Shown: piece by piece, positions 1-13,110 of the stretch
How positions within the stretch are numbered: the stretch's first letter is position 1
Layout of the letters: each line of letters begins with the position of its first letter
Assembly (NCBI GenBank): GCA_006384855.1
Contig: VCJN01002108.1
Span: forward strand, 186,001-250,000
Direction of reading: 5' to 3'
DNA from: Tetraselmis striata
Taxonomy: Eukaryota; Chlorophyta; Chlorodendrophyceae; Chlorodendrales; Chlorodendraceae
DNA: 64,000 nt
Position numbers and translations under genes: made by a program
The notes under the pieces: generated by a model
What the model was told of the DNA's origin: nothing
Seen by the model: only the letters and a program-made list of their open reading frames with translations
Databases searched by the model: none

Positions 1-1419
1 ATTCCAAGTAAAATCCAGGGCGCCGCTTGAAGGGAGGCAGGGACTACCTAGCTAGCCCAAAATAAAGTAGGCACTTACGTCCCAGGGCGATGACGCAATA
101 ACATAACAACTAATAAAATCTCTTAACTCCGCTATTAGTACTAGCAACCCCAAATTGTGACAGTGATAATACCTTCGTTTCACCGCGGGCACTTCACCAA
201 GATTATATGGTCGACAATCTCCTATTAACTTCCGCCACATGTATATATGGCGGTGTTCAAGGAACCGCTCTAACATGGCAGCATGAATCCGGGCCTATCG
301 GCGGGCAGTGGGAAACACACGGGTGCGTAATTGTAGTATCATAATGTGTAGCCATGCCACAACCCCTCGCGGGGGGACCCGTGCCGTACTGAGGCGACGG
401 GTTCGACGCATGAGACGAATGGGCAAAGATATCAGCACCCCGGCGGGTGTTAGTACGAGCTTGCCTAACTATGCCGACGATTCGTAACGCGCCCACACCG
501 ATGCTTAGTTAAGCGGGATCGCGCACGGCTAGCTACCTCAACTCAATTGGGAGGCGCGCCCCCTCAACTAGCCATGCGTTCGCCTTAGCTAGTCGATATA
601 ACCACCACCGCACAATCCCCGATGCCCACGTGTTAAACGGCGCGCCCGACTTGCGCTTTGGCTGATCTACTGAATGAGTTATACATGTATTCAAGTCGAA
701 GGTTTTCAGGGACGCCCAAGCCGTGTAGCAGCGGCCATAGCCTCATCTATGGGCGCAATATCTGATTTCCGCATCATCGGTGTAGTGGCAACCCCATGGG
801 AGTTTTTGCCCACTCCAATAATAAGGCACCGCAAGCATTGATTGAGTACTTTGCACTTTATTTGCGCCGCTAGTTCTATTCATTCCCCATACTTCACACC
901 CGTAAGTTAGAACCGGTAGTTGGTGAGTCGGCAAGTCAGCCAGTAGTCAGTGGCACACAAGTCCTATCAAGGTTTTACGCATGATGAAATTACGCCACAT
1001 CATGTATGGACGATGGACCGCAAACATGAAATGTTGCGGATTCTCCAGGCATTGAGGCACTGGGATAATCGTCTTCATTATTTTCAAGTGTCTACTCATG
1101 CTATATGATATTTAATTCATAGTTGTTGAATCATCTCGAAATCGAGTCCACGTTGTCGAAGCGAATTACTTGATAGCCTCGTCTTACTTGATGGTATTTG
1201 TAGCAGAATCACCCACTGCAAAGGGGGACTTCCGAAGATGTGCCGGGTCGCAGTGTTTGTCATCCTTCGAAGCTTGGACGAACATCGATAAACATCCTTC
1301 TCCTTGAAAAGGGGAATACCACTCTCATCGTATATAGTTTATAGTATACTCGTATATATGACCCTGATCCACAATGCCGCCGGCCGAAGGTTCTCAGTAC
1401 TATTCCGCGAAAAGTACTC

Positions 1420-1462
<43 letters not shown>

Positions 1463-2810
1463 TTTGCACCCGGTGAGGTCATCCAATGAGCGGCACGTAG
1501 CATGCTGTGCTGGCATGTCGGCTCCGAACGACAAGTAAGCTTCCACCCTCGTCCCCTCCCAGCCGCAATGGTCCAGCCTTGTCTGCACCACTCGTAAACG
1601 AAGCGGCTCCGGGGGGGGGGCAACGCTAGGTCCGGTCCGTACATGGAAATTTGTTACCGCTTCTGTGTACCGCGCGGCCGTCGAGAAACTGCGCGAGATG
1701 CGCAGCTGCAACGGAGGAATAAGCATACGGGCTGATTTCCGCCAGTCGTTGTAAGAACCAATATCCACGATCACCGACTGTATTCCCTAGAGATAGTACC
1801 ACGAAGCCATACTTTCCACCATACATTGTAAGCAATATTTGTGCCCCCGAAGGGGGAAGGGGGAGTGGGGAAGTCGTCGCTACTCGAAAACGGTACTATA
1901 CATGTTTTAATGACAAAACAAGCACATGAACATAAATTATGTCCCGTTTTCCGACTAATACCGAATCAAGCGCCTCAATGGCGCGCTTGCCCGTCTTAAC
2001 TCGGTCGTATGCTATGTGCCACATAGCTAAATCCGAGTTATGACCGTACCGAAATACCTATATTTACTTACAACCGGTAACCGTCCTCCTCCAAGCTGCC
2101 ATCGGGCACCTTGCTCGCAAAACGCGGAGGTGTCGGAATATCGGCCTAATGCTATCACCCTACACTTAGGTATCCCAACCCCCATAAAATGGTCCTCCGC
2201 CCATTATTGGGAAATTAATAAAGTGGGCGCGGACATGGCATGCATGCTATCGAACGAGCAGCATGTGAGCCCAACATACAATGCCGTCCGCGAATGTCGA
2301 CCAACTCACACGGCACCGGTAGTGGTTGCCGTGCCGCTATTAATGTGTAGGTGCACCCGCATGGCACGTCACACTCTACTATAAGTTCTACCCCATCGAA
2401 TAGTCGCCATATCGTTGATAAGTATGTTAACATGACGGGGGAGCGGGACGCCCATGTCGGAGGCCACGCTCTACGGGTATGGGGTCTGATGGTGTTCCCG
2501 GGGCCACCTCTGTCTTGAACCGTACCATTCTTACATAAAGTTCGAATAAAGGTAAGCATATGACCCGTAAACCCTGTGGCTTGTGTTGGGTTTAGGAATA
2601 AAAGCTCATTAGCTACGTACGGTGTCATACGCCTTCCTAAAGTCAATAAATTCCGCATACGTGGCGGGTAGACCTAACGCTTGGCGACAAGCCGCTATAG
2701 CGATTATATCGAACAAGCTTCCGACTTGCTTCGTCCCCTACCTGTGTAAATTACAAAAAGCCATGTAACAAATTTACCGCTATACAAGCATTACTTAAAG
2801 ATCAACACAA
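1..2810. other. Gene-free spacer
   Basis: I see no reading frame here with protein-like composition or recognisable motifs. Base composition is fairly even, unlike the GC-rich exons further on. It contains a TA microsatellite near 1.42 kb and short G runs. A short stretch at about 2811-2850 (AAGCCGCCT..AGGCGGCCC..CCCGCACGA) recurs at about 42945-42980, so the right edge touches a dispersed repeat. Confidence 0.6.
1421..1459. repeat. TA dinucleotide microsatellite
   Basis: About 19 uninterrupted TA units. The Tyr-Ile repeat frames read through it on both strands are artefacts. Confidence 0.95.
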
Positions 2811-2859
2811 CAAGCCGCCTAAAGGCGGCCCGCACCCCGCACGACGATGAGGGGGTTGG

Positions 2860-5390
2860 ATGAGTGATGCGCGCACGGCTCAGAGTCCGGACCACGCGTG
2901 CACATGTGCGCGAGGGTGATTCACGGAGCGACGCGCTGTGCAGCCTCGGCAACGGAATGGCGGACGAATCTGCGTCGTCTGATGAGTCAGCGAGCACGCT
3001 CTCGAGCCGCCACCAAGCTGAGGACCCCGAGGAAATCTTTCGCGAGTAAGGCCTCATGGTGAGCCCGGGTGGTGCACCGAGTGCCTCGCAATGAGAGGGC
3101 ACCCCGATCCGCGGCTATGCATGCGACACCCCGCACAGAGCAGCGCACCCCCTTGCTCACCTCACCCACTACGGTGCCGAAGACCATGCCCGTGTACTCC
3201 GACATATCAAGGATGTCTCGAACATGGCCGTTCTGTCCCGGCTCCGTGGTGTGCCACGCCGCATCCCGAACTGCCAACCCCCCGCGTATGTCGCCCAGCA
3301 TGGAGCGCTCAAACCGATCCACGATCGTGGCCCGGGGCACTGCGGTGTACTTGACCCCGTACCGCATAGTCTTGAACTCTGGCAACATGGACTTCAAGCT
3401 CCGGGGATCATAGCTCCCAGCCACGACATTGAACGCCGGGAAGGAGAGCTCTGCGTCCGGCACTGGGTCCTTGAGTTCCTACTCCATGGGAACGGTGTTG
3501 CCGAGAGGCACTGCTTATGGAACAAGTCATCCACCTCCTGGCGTACAGCGATACCCAGGTCGTGAACACGTGATCGAGGAGGGCGTCTGCGATACCGTCG
3601 TGTTGTACACGCCAGTGACTGTCCCCAAAGTGCCGGGAGGTTCATGAGCGCGTCGCCATACAGGTCGACAGTGACGAGGTTGTGCTCTGTCGAAGGCAGA
3701 ACACTACGCGACACTTCCGCGGTAGCCCGTACGACATTTCGCAATCCGAATACAATACGAATGATTTGTCCGCGCGCGCCGCGCCCCTGCGCCGCGGGAT
3801 CCGCGTCGCGCCGCTCGAAGTACCCGCCCGGTACTGCTGGCGGCGAATCATGCATCCACTAGCACACCCTCGCTCGTCCAACCAACCGGCTCCCGCCCAC
3901 CCCGTAGCCCTACCTCCTGCCCCCCTTCGAAGACACAAGGCGATCATGGCTGGCTGCTCGGGGCGCGTGCTCCCGGTGCGGCGGCCAAGAGGTCCACCCT
4001 CGCGATTGCCGCCCGATTGACCACCCCCATCAGAGATTCGTGTTTTGCTGACACCATACGCCTTTAGGGCCAAAAACGCTCAAATAGAAAGGCAGCTTTG
4101 TCAAAATCTAAGGCATTAACATTGTACTTTTCCCTAGCTCGTCCGACCGAGCATGTGCCATCGGTGCGAAGTTTATGGTTGGGGCGGCGCTCAGCTCGGT
4201 TGCTGCGGGGTCGCCACGGAGAATTCACGGAGCACGCCGCCTGCGCGGCCGTAGCGGTCGCGACCCGCCCACCATCGCCGCATAAAGAGGTACTTCCGGC
4301 GCTACGGGCGGTCATGGTGTCGGTGGTTGACAGTCGTGGGCTTGCTGCTAGAGATAAGAGCATGGGCAATGGGCCGCGCGATGTGTGTGTCGCGTTGTGC
4401 AAGTGCACACTATACCAACGGCGCGAACCGCATATCAAATCATACATTCGGGCAGTTTCCGCAATATCGTACGGGCTACCGCGGGAAGTGTTGTGATAAT
4501 GCGGGCCCATGCCTGGGCCCCAACCACCGGGGCTAGGCATGGGCTAGGCAGAAAGAAGTACCCGGCGGCGACCTCCCGCAGCTCATGCGGAGTCGTGACC
4601 GTCCGCGCGGTGGGGATGGCCACCGCCCATGATGCCCGGCGCCGCGTCGAGCTGCCGCGCCGCGTTGAACAAGATCCGTTCCCTACATGTGAAAGGGAGA
4701 GCGCACACCTCATTCTGAAGCCGCCGGGAGTTGTCTTGATGTAATAATGCCGTCAGCTCCTTTTGCGAGCCTGATGCAGACCCCGCCTCCAGCTCCATCA
4801 GGCGGGCGTCCGCGTCGCTGAGGTGACCAACCTAGCCTCCTGGAGGCGGCCCCACGCCTCGCGCACCGCCGCGGCGTAGCTGGCTGACCCACGAGCATCG
4901 TTGAGGAAGTGGTCATACCGGCGAGCGGAAGAAGTTGCGTTTAAGCTGCCTCGGCCAAGTATGGACTCAAGCTGTGGGTCAGTAAAACCAGGGTGGGGTG
5001 TCGGAGTTTCTAGTGAGGAAGTTTAGGGTTTTAGACTCGGGAGGGTGTCATTCATGCAGCCGATGAAGGCGGCATCACGAACGGTAGCGATGCGGCGGAT
5101 GTGAGCGCCCTTCAACCAAGTGGGGAGGTGAACGTTGATGCATGCGCGCCCTGGCCTGGTTGATGCATCCTCGCTCAAAGTAGCCGCCTCTGCTGCCATG
5201 GGGTCGGGGCTGTGCAAAAGCTGCGCCGGGAAATCAGCGACCACCGGATTGGTGTCGGTGCCGTATGTGGAGGGATCAAAACCCCTAGCGCCCGCTCGAC
5301 GGCTCGACCGCCGTGAGGACGGTGGCATCCAACGCCTCCGCGAAGGCCTCCACCTCGGACGGGAGGAAGTCCTACTACCACTGGTCACCC
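2860..5390 (-). pseudogene. Decayed minus-strand coding region, unknown family
   Basis: GC-rich block in which protein-like minus-strand segments follow one another in shifting frames, with stops between them. From high to low coordinate: a segment ending CMNDTL (about 5040-5280), one with VEAFAEALDATV just above it, YDHFLNDARGSASYAAAV (about 4870-4920), MELEAGSASGSQKELTALL (from 4798), NLVTVDLYGDALMNLPALW (about 3625-3690) and AFNVVAGSYDPRSLKSML (about 3370-3450). Segments joined only by frameshifts suggest one former long gene, probably from a mobile or virus-like element. I do not recognise the family. No intact reading frame remains, and an intron-containing gene cannot be fully excluded. 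Confidence 0.4.
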
Positions 5391-5429
5391 CTCAGTATCA
5401 CTACGGTACCCCCGATACCAGGTACCGGT

Positions 5430-7830
5430 AGTGGCCATGATTTTTAGTTACACCGTTACCCAGGACTAAGGTGTACTGCTCTCTATGTCTACTGGCGGCT
5501 CTGTAGGTGTCGAAATGCTTGTTGAGTCGGGGATAATCATGATGGTTTTCCTTCTGGATTTCCTTCTGGATTTCTGTGTGGATTTCTTGAATGTTGCATC
5601 TAGCTCATGTAATCATAATCATGATGGTCGGGCTACGGTATGTGTGAGTGTGGGGATACTAACTAATCTTACCGGTACTGATGATCCTGCTAAGTACGTG
5701 GGACCAGGGGGGGCGGCCGGCGGTAATCTTAACGCGTTACAGGTAGTCGCTATACGGGTAGTGATCCTTATCCCTTGTGCGCTTGGCGCGGGCCGGGGAA
5801 CGAATTGGATTACTCGGGCATCACCGGTGCCTACCGGATTGCCACATATGTGTTTCACGTCACCACGGCCAAGAAATTTCGCCCTGATGCTGATGACTGT
5901 ACGGGTACTTAACCACTGACTGATGCTACATAAAATCAGGCGGGCTTTTTTCCGCGCCCGGGACACGACTGGCAACCTGCTTCTGGCCTGGGTACGCGTG
6001 TATAATATAGGTATCCATGTACGTACATGGATATCCATATTATTTTATTTTATATATACTCGTACATAAATAATGTTACCGGTGAACGTGTCATTCATAT
6101 GCGCGGCGCGATAATGGTCGCCATGTGTTAGGCCAGTAATAATTGTTTATGTGTTAGAGGTACCCCCCCCCCCCCCCCCCCTCTCTAATCTGACCCGCCC
6201 CTCCATAAGTTTTGTAGCTGGCTGATGTACTGTGTAAAGTACTATCAACATCAGTGTCCATGGGAAATGTGCTGCAATTGTTCATATATTGTGTAGGGGG
6301 CAGCTGCCACACACGTAGGTGTGCATATCAAGGCACGAGGGCAGCATTGAGAGCACAAAGCGCACGATTATACAGCAGTAGTGTTCTATGGCTGCCCCTT
6401 CCCCCTTAATTTGGCGTGTGCCCACCAGACGTACTCGAAGTGGGACCGAGTGGGCACCTCTTCCATCGCATCCCATAGGTTAAGTTGTCTTGGAGCATGC
6501 GGCTGCCACCGGGCTCGCCGGTCACATGCCGCCTCTTATTGTCCGAGGATGGCGAGGTGAACAACTCATACTCCACGACGACCACTACAATGTGTTCAAC
6601 GAGCTCAAAGGATAGGCTAGGGTCCAGGTCGTTCACTGCATACTCTATAGCATGTTGCTCACGGTACGGGCCTTTAGCCAATCATGCTCTAGGCGGTATG
6701 TAGAGCACCGGCTTAACGTAAACCCGAAAACTCCATGCGGTCCCACTTCACCTCCCCCTTCACGGTGTGCTTGGTGGATACCGACATGGTGTCAGCTACC
6801 CAAGCCGAAGGCTGACGACGTGAGGTAGGCGTGATCGTGGACTGATAGGTATTTGCGCTTGGGACAACAGCAGCATGCCGGCCTAGAAAGGTGAGGGTTG
6901 TGCGGTGCGTATGCTACAGCGGTTAGTTGGAGCCGGTAAGCAAAGCGGAAAGTACTAGCTACCAAACTTTGCCCAGCTACAAAATCCCCCCCCCCCTCTG
7001 TTTTGAGCGACATATGGCACCTTAAACACACTTACAATTCTTACTGGCCTTAGGTAGGTGGCGCCGTGGCGGTGTCTTTGCGGGCATATCCTAACATATG
7101 TAATGAAATGTGATTACAAACTTTATATATTTATGAATGTATTTAACACACATATGTACGCATCACATGCACTCACGTACCCTACAGTACTAGCGCTTCG
7201 TCCACGACTGTACATCAGCAGAATACACATGCAGGTACTGTACCTTCTTTTTATGCTGAGGACTACAATGTCAAGATATATATTATTTATTCTTATTAAT
7301 AATAATGATGATGATATAATGCGAGTAGTTAACGTTTATAGGCACAAGCAGGTGATATCCGATATATATCTAACGTTCCTCTCTCTTCTTAGGCATGTAT
7401 CATATGGTCGCTACCCGTGCATACGACATAAGCAAGCAGCAGCAGCAGTGGATACATAATAAAGCAGTGGATATATTTACCCCTTTTTGGAGTGATTTCC
7501 TAATGTCGCCTTCTGCTGCTAGCTCATCTAATCATAGTGGATGTATATAGCGACAATAGCAGCAGTCGTTTCGAGGGCGCCGGGCAGTTTATTATTAGTC
7601 CGGCAGCAATCCCTGCACTACGCGGGGTACCAGATGCAATCGCCAGGTGTAATCGCCTGGGCTAATCGCCCGGCACCTGGTAGTGACGGGTACCGCCAGT
7701 ACCAGTACCAGGAGTAATCGCTAGTACTCCTGCCAGAACCGGTATTAAGTCGTCGCTATACTGCATTAGTGGCTATATTAGTGCAAATGTAGTACGTGGT
7801 AGGTAGGTACAGGTACGGGTATCGGTAGTA
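5430..7830. other. Spacer, no supported gene
   Basis: AT-rich stretches (7.05-7.6 kb), a 19-base C run at 6163-6181 and small degenerate fragments. A minus-strand frame at about 6406-6681 (with SFELVEHIVVVVVEYELF) and the short peptide above it at about 6715-6786 look protein-like but are broken by stops. I could not assign them. Confidence 0.45.
6163..6181. repeat. C homopolymer run
   Basis: Nineteen consecutive C on the plus strand. One of roughly forty C or G runs in this window that are not attached to a recognised gene or are attached to introns. Confidence 0.95.
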
Positions 7831-9017
7831 ATCTAATCCTCATCACTGCTGGCGGCACCTACCCCGACACGTGCTGACGTATGACTACAGCGGCGGAGCA
7901 TGCTGAATACAATAAGTTTCACAGCGAACAATTGGCTTGCCGAAGAATGCCAATTATGGTTACAGGTTTTGAAAACCGTGAATTTAAAGTTTGGAGCAGT
8001 GCCCTCGCTCCCATGCTCCAAAGCCATGATGCGAGAGAACTCGCCATCTATGAACTGGGCTGGATGGAGCAGCATCTTGCATTGACACCCTTGATGGAAG
8101 AAAGGGGGGGGGGGGGGGGGGGGGGGGGCATCTAAAATGGTACACAACCTCATCCCCCACCCCCACCCCACGTGATCCATCAGTTGAGAACACGTACGGC
8201 GACTTGTAGTTGCACGCCAGTTGTCGATGCTGCGGTGGACGCAGTGCATCATTAAACGGGAGTCGGGAGTCTAGCAGTTGGCACGATGAGGGTCGCATGG
8301 CGGCCGGACACAATAGCGCTATGTGGTTCCACCGGCTCTGTCCGAATCGGCGTCAAGGTCCACGGTGCGCAACACAATAATAGAATTGCTGCGGTGGTGT
8401 GAGAGAAGCTAGTTGCCATTTTGCGATGCCTTGGCCACTGGCAAGGTAGTTTCGCTGATCGCGCGCATCTCCATCAATCCGCGCACGTGCCGGTATGCGC
8501 CCCAAACGGAGCGCATCCCGGCACCGCCGCCAAGCGGGCACTAGCGCCGATTGCACCATGCTTACCGGAGGGCAGCTAGGCAGCCATGGTTTACTGCACG
8601 GCGCACTTGGCGGGCCTGCCATAAATTGAAGAAATAGCATAATATAATAAACGTCGCGGTACGTCTCTCACTACCCCTGAATTGTTATATGGCATATGTA
8701 ATCCCTCAATTCGCCGGTGTAATATTATAATATGCGTGTGAGCGGTTACGTAAAGTTGTCATTATTAGCGCTTGGAAACGGCGTATTGCATGCTGCAACT
8801 ACGGACGAGCATTGTGCGTTTGGCACACAGAAGGAAACAAGCTCACGGCCGTGTCCCCAAGCCAAACGGCCACCATCTGATGCCTATCAAAATAGACTAG
8901 AACTGCGTCGATAGGGCTACAAACCTTGCCCTCAAGGTCGGGGGGCACATAAATGCTGCCCCACATGTTTTTGCAGATCCAACACGCCCGATCTAACAGC
9001 TCGCGTTTTCAGAACAA

Positions 9018-9039
9018 CCCCCCCCCCCCCCCCCCCCCC
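9018..9039. repeat. C homopolymer run
   Basis: Twenty-two consecutive C inside the putative insert that interrupts retroelement copy 1. Confidence 0.9.
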
Positions 9040-9136
9040 ATCGCATGAAGCCCTCATATGCGAGAGGCTGAGGCAACCATATAGCAACCTACCGAGCGTA
9101 CGAGCGCTACTAGCAGGTATATACATGTACATAGCA

Positions 9137-9237
9137 GGGCCCACCGACCTCGGAAAATCCAAGTCGGTGGGCCCTACTGGGTCAGCACACTGCGGCCATT
9201 CTTGGTCGATGTTGATGACCCAATAGGGCCCACCGAC
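9137..9237. repeat. Three-part inverted repeat
   Basis: GGGCCCACCGAC (9137-9148) is followed by its exact complement GTCGGTGGGCCC (9163-9174), giving a 12-bp stem with a 14-base loop. The second arm, extended to 22 bases (9163-9184), is in turn nearly complementary to 9216-9237. The three arms could form two mutually exclusive hairpins. Function is unknown; the position inside the insert in the retroelement copy suggests an element terminus. Confidence 0.8.
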
Positions 9238-10399
9238 ATGGATATTTCGCCAAGCATCTCGATATCTCCTGGCGGCTCATCGTCTCTCACCCTATCTATT
9301 GTCGATACCCAGCCGGCATGCCCGCCTAATAGCTGCAGTTTTGCTCACGGGGATGCAGTCGGTAGTCTAGCCCAAAAGCTGCCTCTGAACGAAGTGGTTT
9401 GTGCTGAGTGCCCCAGCGATTTTCCCATTTCCGAGCCGATAGACACGGGCAGAACGCATGTGGGACCAAGGTACGTAGGTCAACCACCATCCGTAGATGC
9501 GTGGTCGACACGCCACCCACCGCGCCACGTACACCATCAGAACATGTTTACATTCAACACATTCTATCGATAGAGACCGATACGGGTAGGTAGGGTAGCC
9601 TATATAGCTGCGATGGGAGCCCTTGTTGGGGCGAAGGGCAGCCAGAAAATCGGGAAAATACGTACAGTTATCGGGGGGGGCGGGGGGGGGGGGGGGGGGC
9701 GTAGGTTGGACACGGGCTAGTTCTTGGCTCGTGCTTCATCAGATCCCACTAAATCCATATCCCACCCATGACCTACTCTTATGACATGGGCCACTACGAG
9801 TCGTGTTCTAGAGCTTCTCGTTGGCGCAGTGTGCGCTCCTTGTGGCCGATTCGGGGGTCGTGGGATGGAGGTGGTCCATGCACGGGTACATGAGGTAGAT
9901 ACCGTACGCGCCTCATTATATCGGCGGTTTTAAACACCGGGCGGGTGACGGCACCGTGTATTGGTCGCTCGGCACTATTGACCGAAGAGCTTGGCCATGT
10001 TCCGCTGAGTGGGGAAGAGTTGTGGCTTCGTCCGCTCCTCGATGGCGAGTAATCAACGGCGTGTCATCCGTAGTAGGTACAAGAGAATTCCCGTCGCAAA
10101 CAAAGCGGCAGGTTTCTAGCAACCTTGGGAACCTTTTCGGCACTCCTCCAAGGAGCCCATGGAGGGTGCGGCTCCCAGCATGCTACGCAGCCTACGCTCA
10201 CCGTACATGGTACAATGTAAGAAGGCCACCATGCACCATGCGCGGCAAAATTGCTGCGCGAATTTGCCGCTTGGTGCGCTCGATGGAGCGTCCCACAGCA
10301 AAGAAGAGTGGACCAGTCGTCCGCCGTGAAGGCAAATGATCATCCCGGCCGTCGGCCCCGCGTAAACAGCAGGCTTGCGCAGTGGCGCGCATTATTACG

Positions 10400-11860
10400 G
10401 CGCCGGCCCGGTCAGCTCGCAAACGGGTAAAAACCCCATAAATAAACTAGTTCGAGCAACAACAATGTTGTCACGGGGTACCGGCTATATACCGGGGTAC
10501 CGGTTGTAGCGGGAAGGGTGAGCGAGCTTCGGAGTTTTGCAAGGTGGCAAAGGGCTACACGGCTCAGTCGTGGAACGTTGTGAACAGTGGAAGAATGTTT
10601 ACAAGCTGTGCTGCGGGGGAGACATACATATGTGTGAGGTGGACATGTAGATGGTGAAGCGTCACCCGCTTTCACTAAACTGACTAGAAGGTCATCAACT
10701 AAGGGTTACTGGTCAAAAGTTCATTAGATTTTACATGGTTTGGCGATTCCCTCACATTCCTCCCGGGGACGGATGGATAAACTATTGCAGGATATTTTCA
10801 TGTTTGGAAAGTTTATGTGAAATTCCAAGCATAAATACCAGACAAGGTGATATCGTGTTAGATACCAATTTGTTAATCATATTGTATTGTAACATAGGAT
10901 AGTAGGTTTGTATCTATTATAGTTTTAAAGGTATGGCCAGTTAAAAATGCAGGAAGTGCCGCATTAAATGCACAAGTGGCAAGTTGGTTAATTGGTTGAT
11001 GATCAGTTGGTTGTTTAGACATATTGGTCCATTGGTTGGTTTATTTGGTTCGTTTTGGGTGTTTGGTGAATTGATGTTGTTGTCGTATTTTCTACATGCG
11101 GTTTGGTTGGTTGATGAGGTTAATGACAGGCAGAAGTAATCAACACAGAGTCACCAGCCCTGCGGGTATCGCACAAGCTTATAATGCCATCCAGAAGCTG
11201 TCATCATGTTGAAAGTCGCCACATTGTTCCCTCACTAGCAATGAACTTGCAAGAATTGCACGGGCAGCCAGCACCAGGACCCGCGCTTGTATCGCCCCCC
11301 AGGGAATCACTGGTTGAGCACAACTCAAATCACCACTAAGCACAGCTCGGCCAATAACATGCCTTCCTGACAAATGAGTTTATGCATGTGTTGGAACATG
11401 GTCAGATGAACTGCGGACAATTTGAATGAAATAATACAATAACAGAAAATTACATCGTAAACACATTCTAGTTACTTATCTAACCAACACCTTTACTGTG
11501 TTCTAACTAGATGGTTGGCTTTGTTTGGTTCTGAAACGGTCTGAGATGGATCAATCTAGGATGATCGCTGGATAATACGATCCAGGACAACTTGTGCTTC
11601 ATCGAATTATTATTGTCTGGTAGGGCCATGCGATAAGCGTTGCTTCAACTGGTCAACAAACTTAGCCTTTGTCAACACGTTGCTTGAGCAGATCACAAGT
11701 CATGAATTGTGACCAAGGGCGCGGTACCAAAATCATATGAGTTTGCCCTATGGTGCTATTCATGCATGTCGTTTGTTATGGTTGTTTTGTTGGCGGTGTG
11801 ATCGCATGTTCAAGTTGGCCACTTTCAGTCGGATGCGGTAGTGGTAGACGACAGGTAGAG
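10400..11860. other. AT-rich spacer with GGTT-rich stretch
   Basis: Composition turns AT-rich. Between about 10975 and 11125 the plus strand is full of degenerate GGTT/TTGGTTGG repeats. I see no coding sequence. Confidence 0.6.
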
Positions 11861-11865
11861 GCCCT

Positions 11866-12550
11866 CTAGGTTTGACCAAGGCTGCGGCAAAACGGCGCAG
11901 TGGCGACATAGCTGGCAGTAACTGGGGTGGGCCTTCCAGAAATAGGTAAGTCAGGACCCTGCTGATAGTACAACATATACTCTTTGTTCGATTTGTCAAT
12001 GATATTTTGCAAGATATCAAAGGCAAGTTGGGTGCGCAGTGGGTTGGTAAACTGCAACATCTTTAGAGACAGCTCTCCCTCCCTAGCAAAAGCCACATTG
12101 AGATGGGCAACGATTGTTGCAGGAGTGTTCTTGTTGGTAATAATGTATTTCTAGAGCACCAATCGCCAACGAATAAAAAACTGAGATATGGATAGAATTT
12201 AACTTTGAGTTCAGTCATAGCGAAGTTGATGGCCTCAGAGATATCAGTCGTATAAACACTATCTTTGTTCTCTCGCTCATCACACAAATGATTAGGTAAG
12301 TAGACATATCATCCAAATCACTGAAAGCGGTATGTGACTGTCTCATGCTGTAGTAAATCCAACTGTGCACGGGGTCAATGATGCCACCCTCGGCCATGAC
12401 CAACTGCCGCGCGTCCGGCGATCCGGGCGATCCACTGGTGCGCTGCGCAAAATCTACGAGCATACGGGCAACGGTGCGTGGAGGTGTTTCCCCCGCCTTC
12501 ATCTCCGAGCTCCGAGGCATCTGGGGATACCGCTGGCAACATATCAAGGC
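11866..12550 (-). pseudogene. Decayed minus-strand coding region, unknown
   Basis: Three protein-like minus-strand segments lie end to end in different frames: about 12550-12260 (containing IIDPVHSWIYYSMRQSHTAF), about 12287-12100 (DISEAINFAMTELKVKFYPY) and about 12100-11870 (QLAFDILQNIIDKSNKEYML). Amino-acid composition is normal and non-repetitive, unlike the shadow frames elsewhere, so this was probably one protein broken by frameshifts, or less likely exons of a live gene. I do not recognise the family. Confidence 0.4.
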
Positions 12551-13020
12551 GGGGCTGGTCTCGGCAGCGCGGCGGCCGAAGGCCTAGCCGCGACCGGCGG
12601 AGCGCAGAGCTCGGGTAGACTGCGACTTCCAGGGGACAATAAACGGCGGGAACATTGGCATACACGGCGGTCGCGTGATCGCGGGTTTCTGCGGCCGGGC
12701 TAGCACGTATGGGCTGGCGCCCTTGCTGCTACGCGCGTAATTCCCCGTACGCCCGACGTGTCGCGTGCTAGCCATTGGTATCCGACTTTAGTATGCACGT
12801 ATTGCAACATAGCCACGTGGCTTGCAGAGGCCCGCCCTACTTGCTTTAATTGGCGGACCAAATGCGGGTTGGTCAGGGGCATGCCCTTCTCTTATGCTGG
12901 GTAGAGCGGCTTGTTAAGACGAACACTCTATTCATTTCTAACAAATTTCAAATTTCAAACAATCGAAGCAGCATCCGCGCCTCACAAGCACAACGCTTGC
13001 CAGTTGCCACACGCCGCTCC

Positions 13021-13110
13021 GTGATATCGTGTATACACTCATTTTCGTAACCTCAGGTACCCTTCGTACACGTAGCCGTAGCGTATATATGTATCGCAAT
13101 TGTCGCACTA
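13021..13110. repeat. Dispersed repeat R2, copy 1
   Basis: Contains the ordered blocks CCTCAGGTACCC, TTCGTACACG and ATCGCAATTGTCGC. The same blocks in the same order occur at 14262-14332 and 16945-17121. The last copy lies inside a TLDc-gene intron and is split by a TA satellite and followed by a C run. Confidence 0.65.

Larger units (their letters stand above)
7833..10345 (-). mobile_element. Retroelement relic, copy 1 (interrupted)
   Basis: Minus-strand peptide HPAQFIDGEFSRIMALEHGS (about 8000-8080), preceded by HQG, matches the segment just before the fingers region of DIRS/Ty3-like reverse transcriptases of green algae. At DNA level 8000-8110 aligns with 48710-48830, 8160-8560 with parts of 48870-49160, and 9956-10340 with about 49219-49570, all in the same order and orientation, so both are copies of one element family. 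In copy 2 the last two blocks are almost adjacent; here about 1.3 kb (8640-9955) separates them, which looks like an insertion. A 25-base G run (8104-8128) interrupts the coding part. No intact frame remains. Confidence 0.55.
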
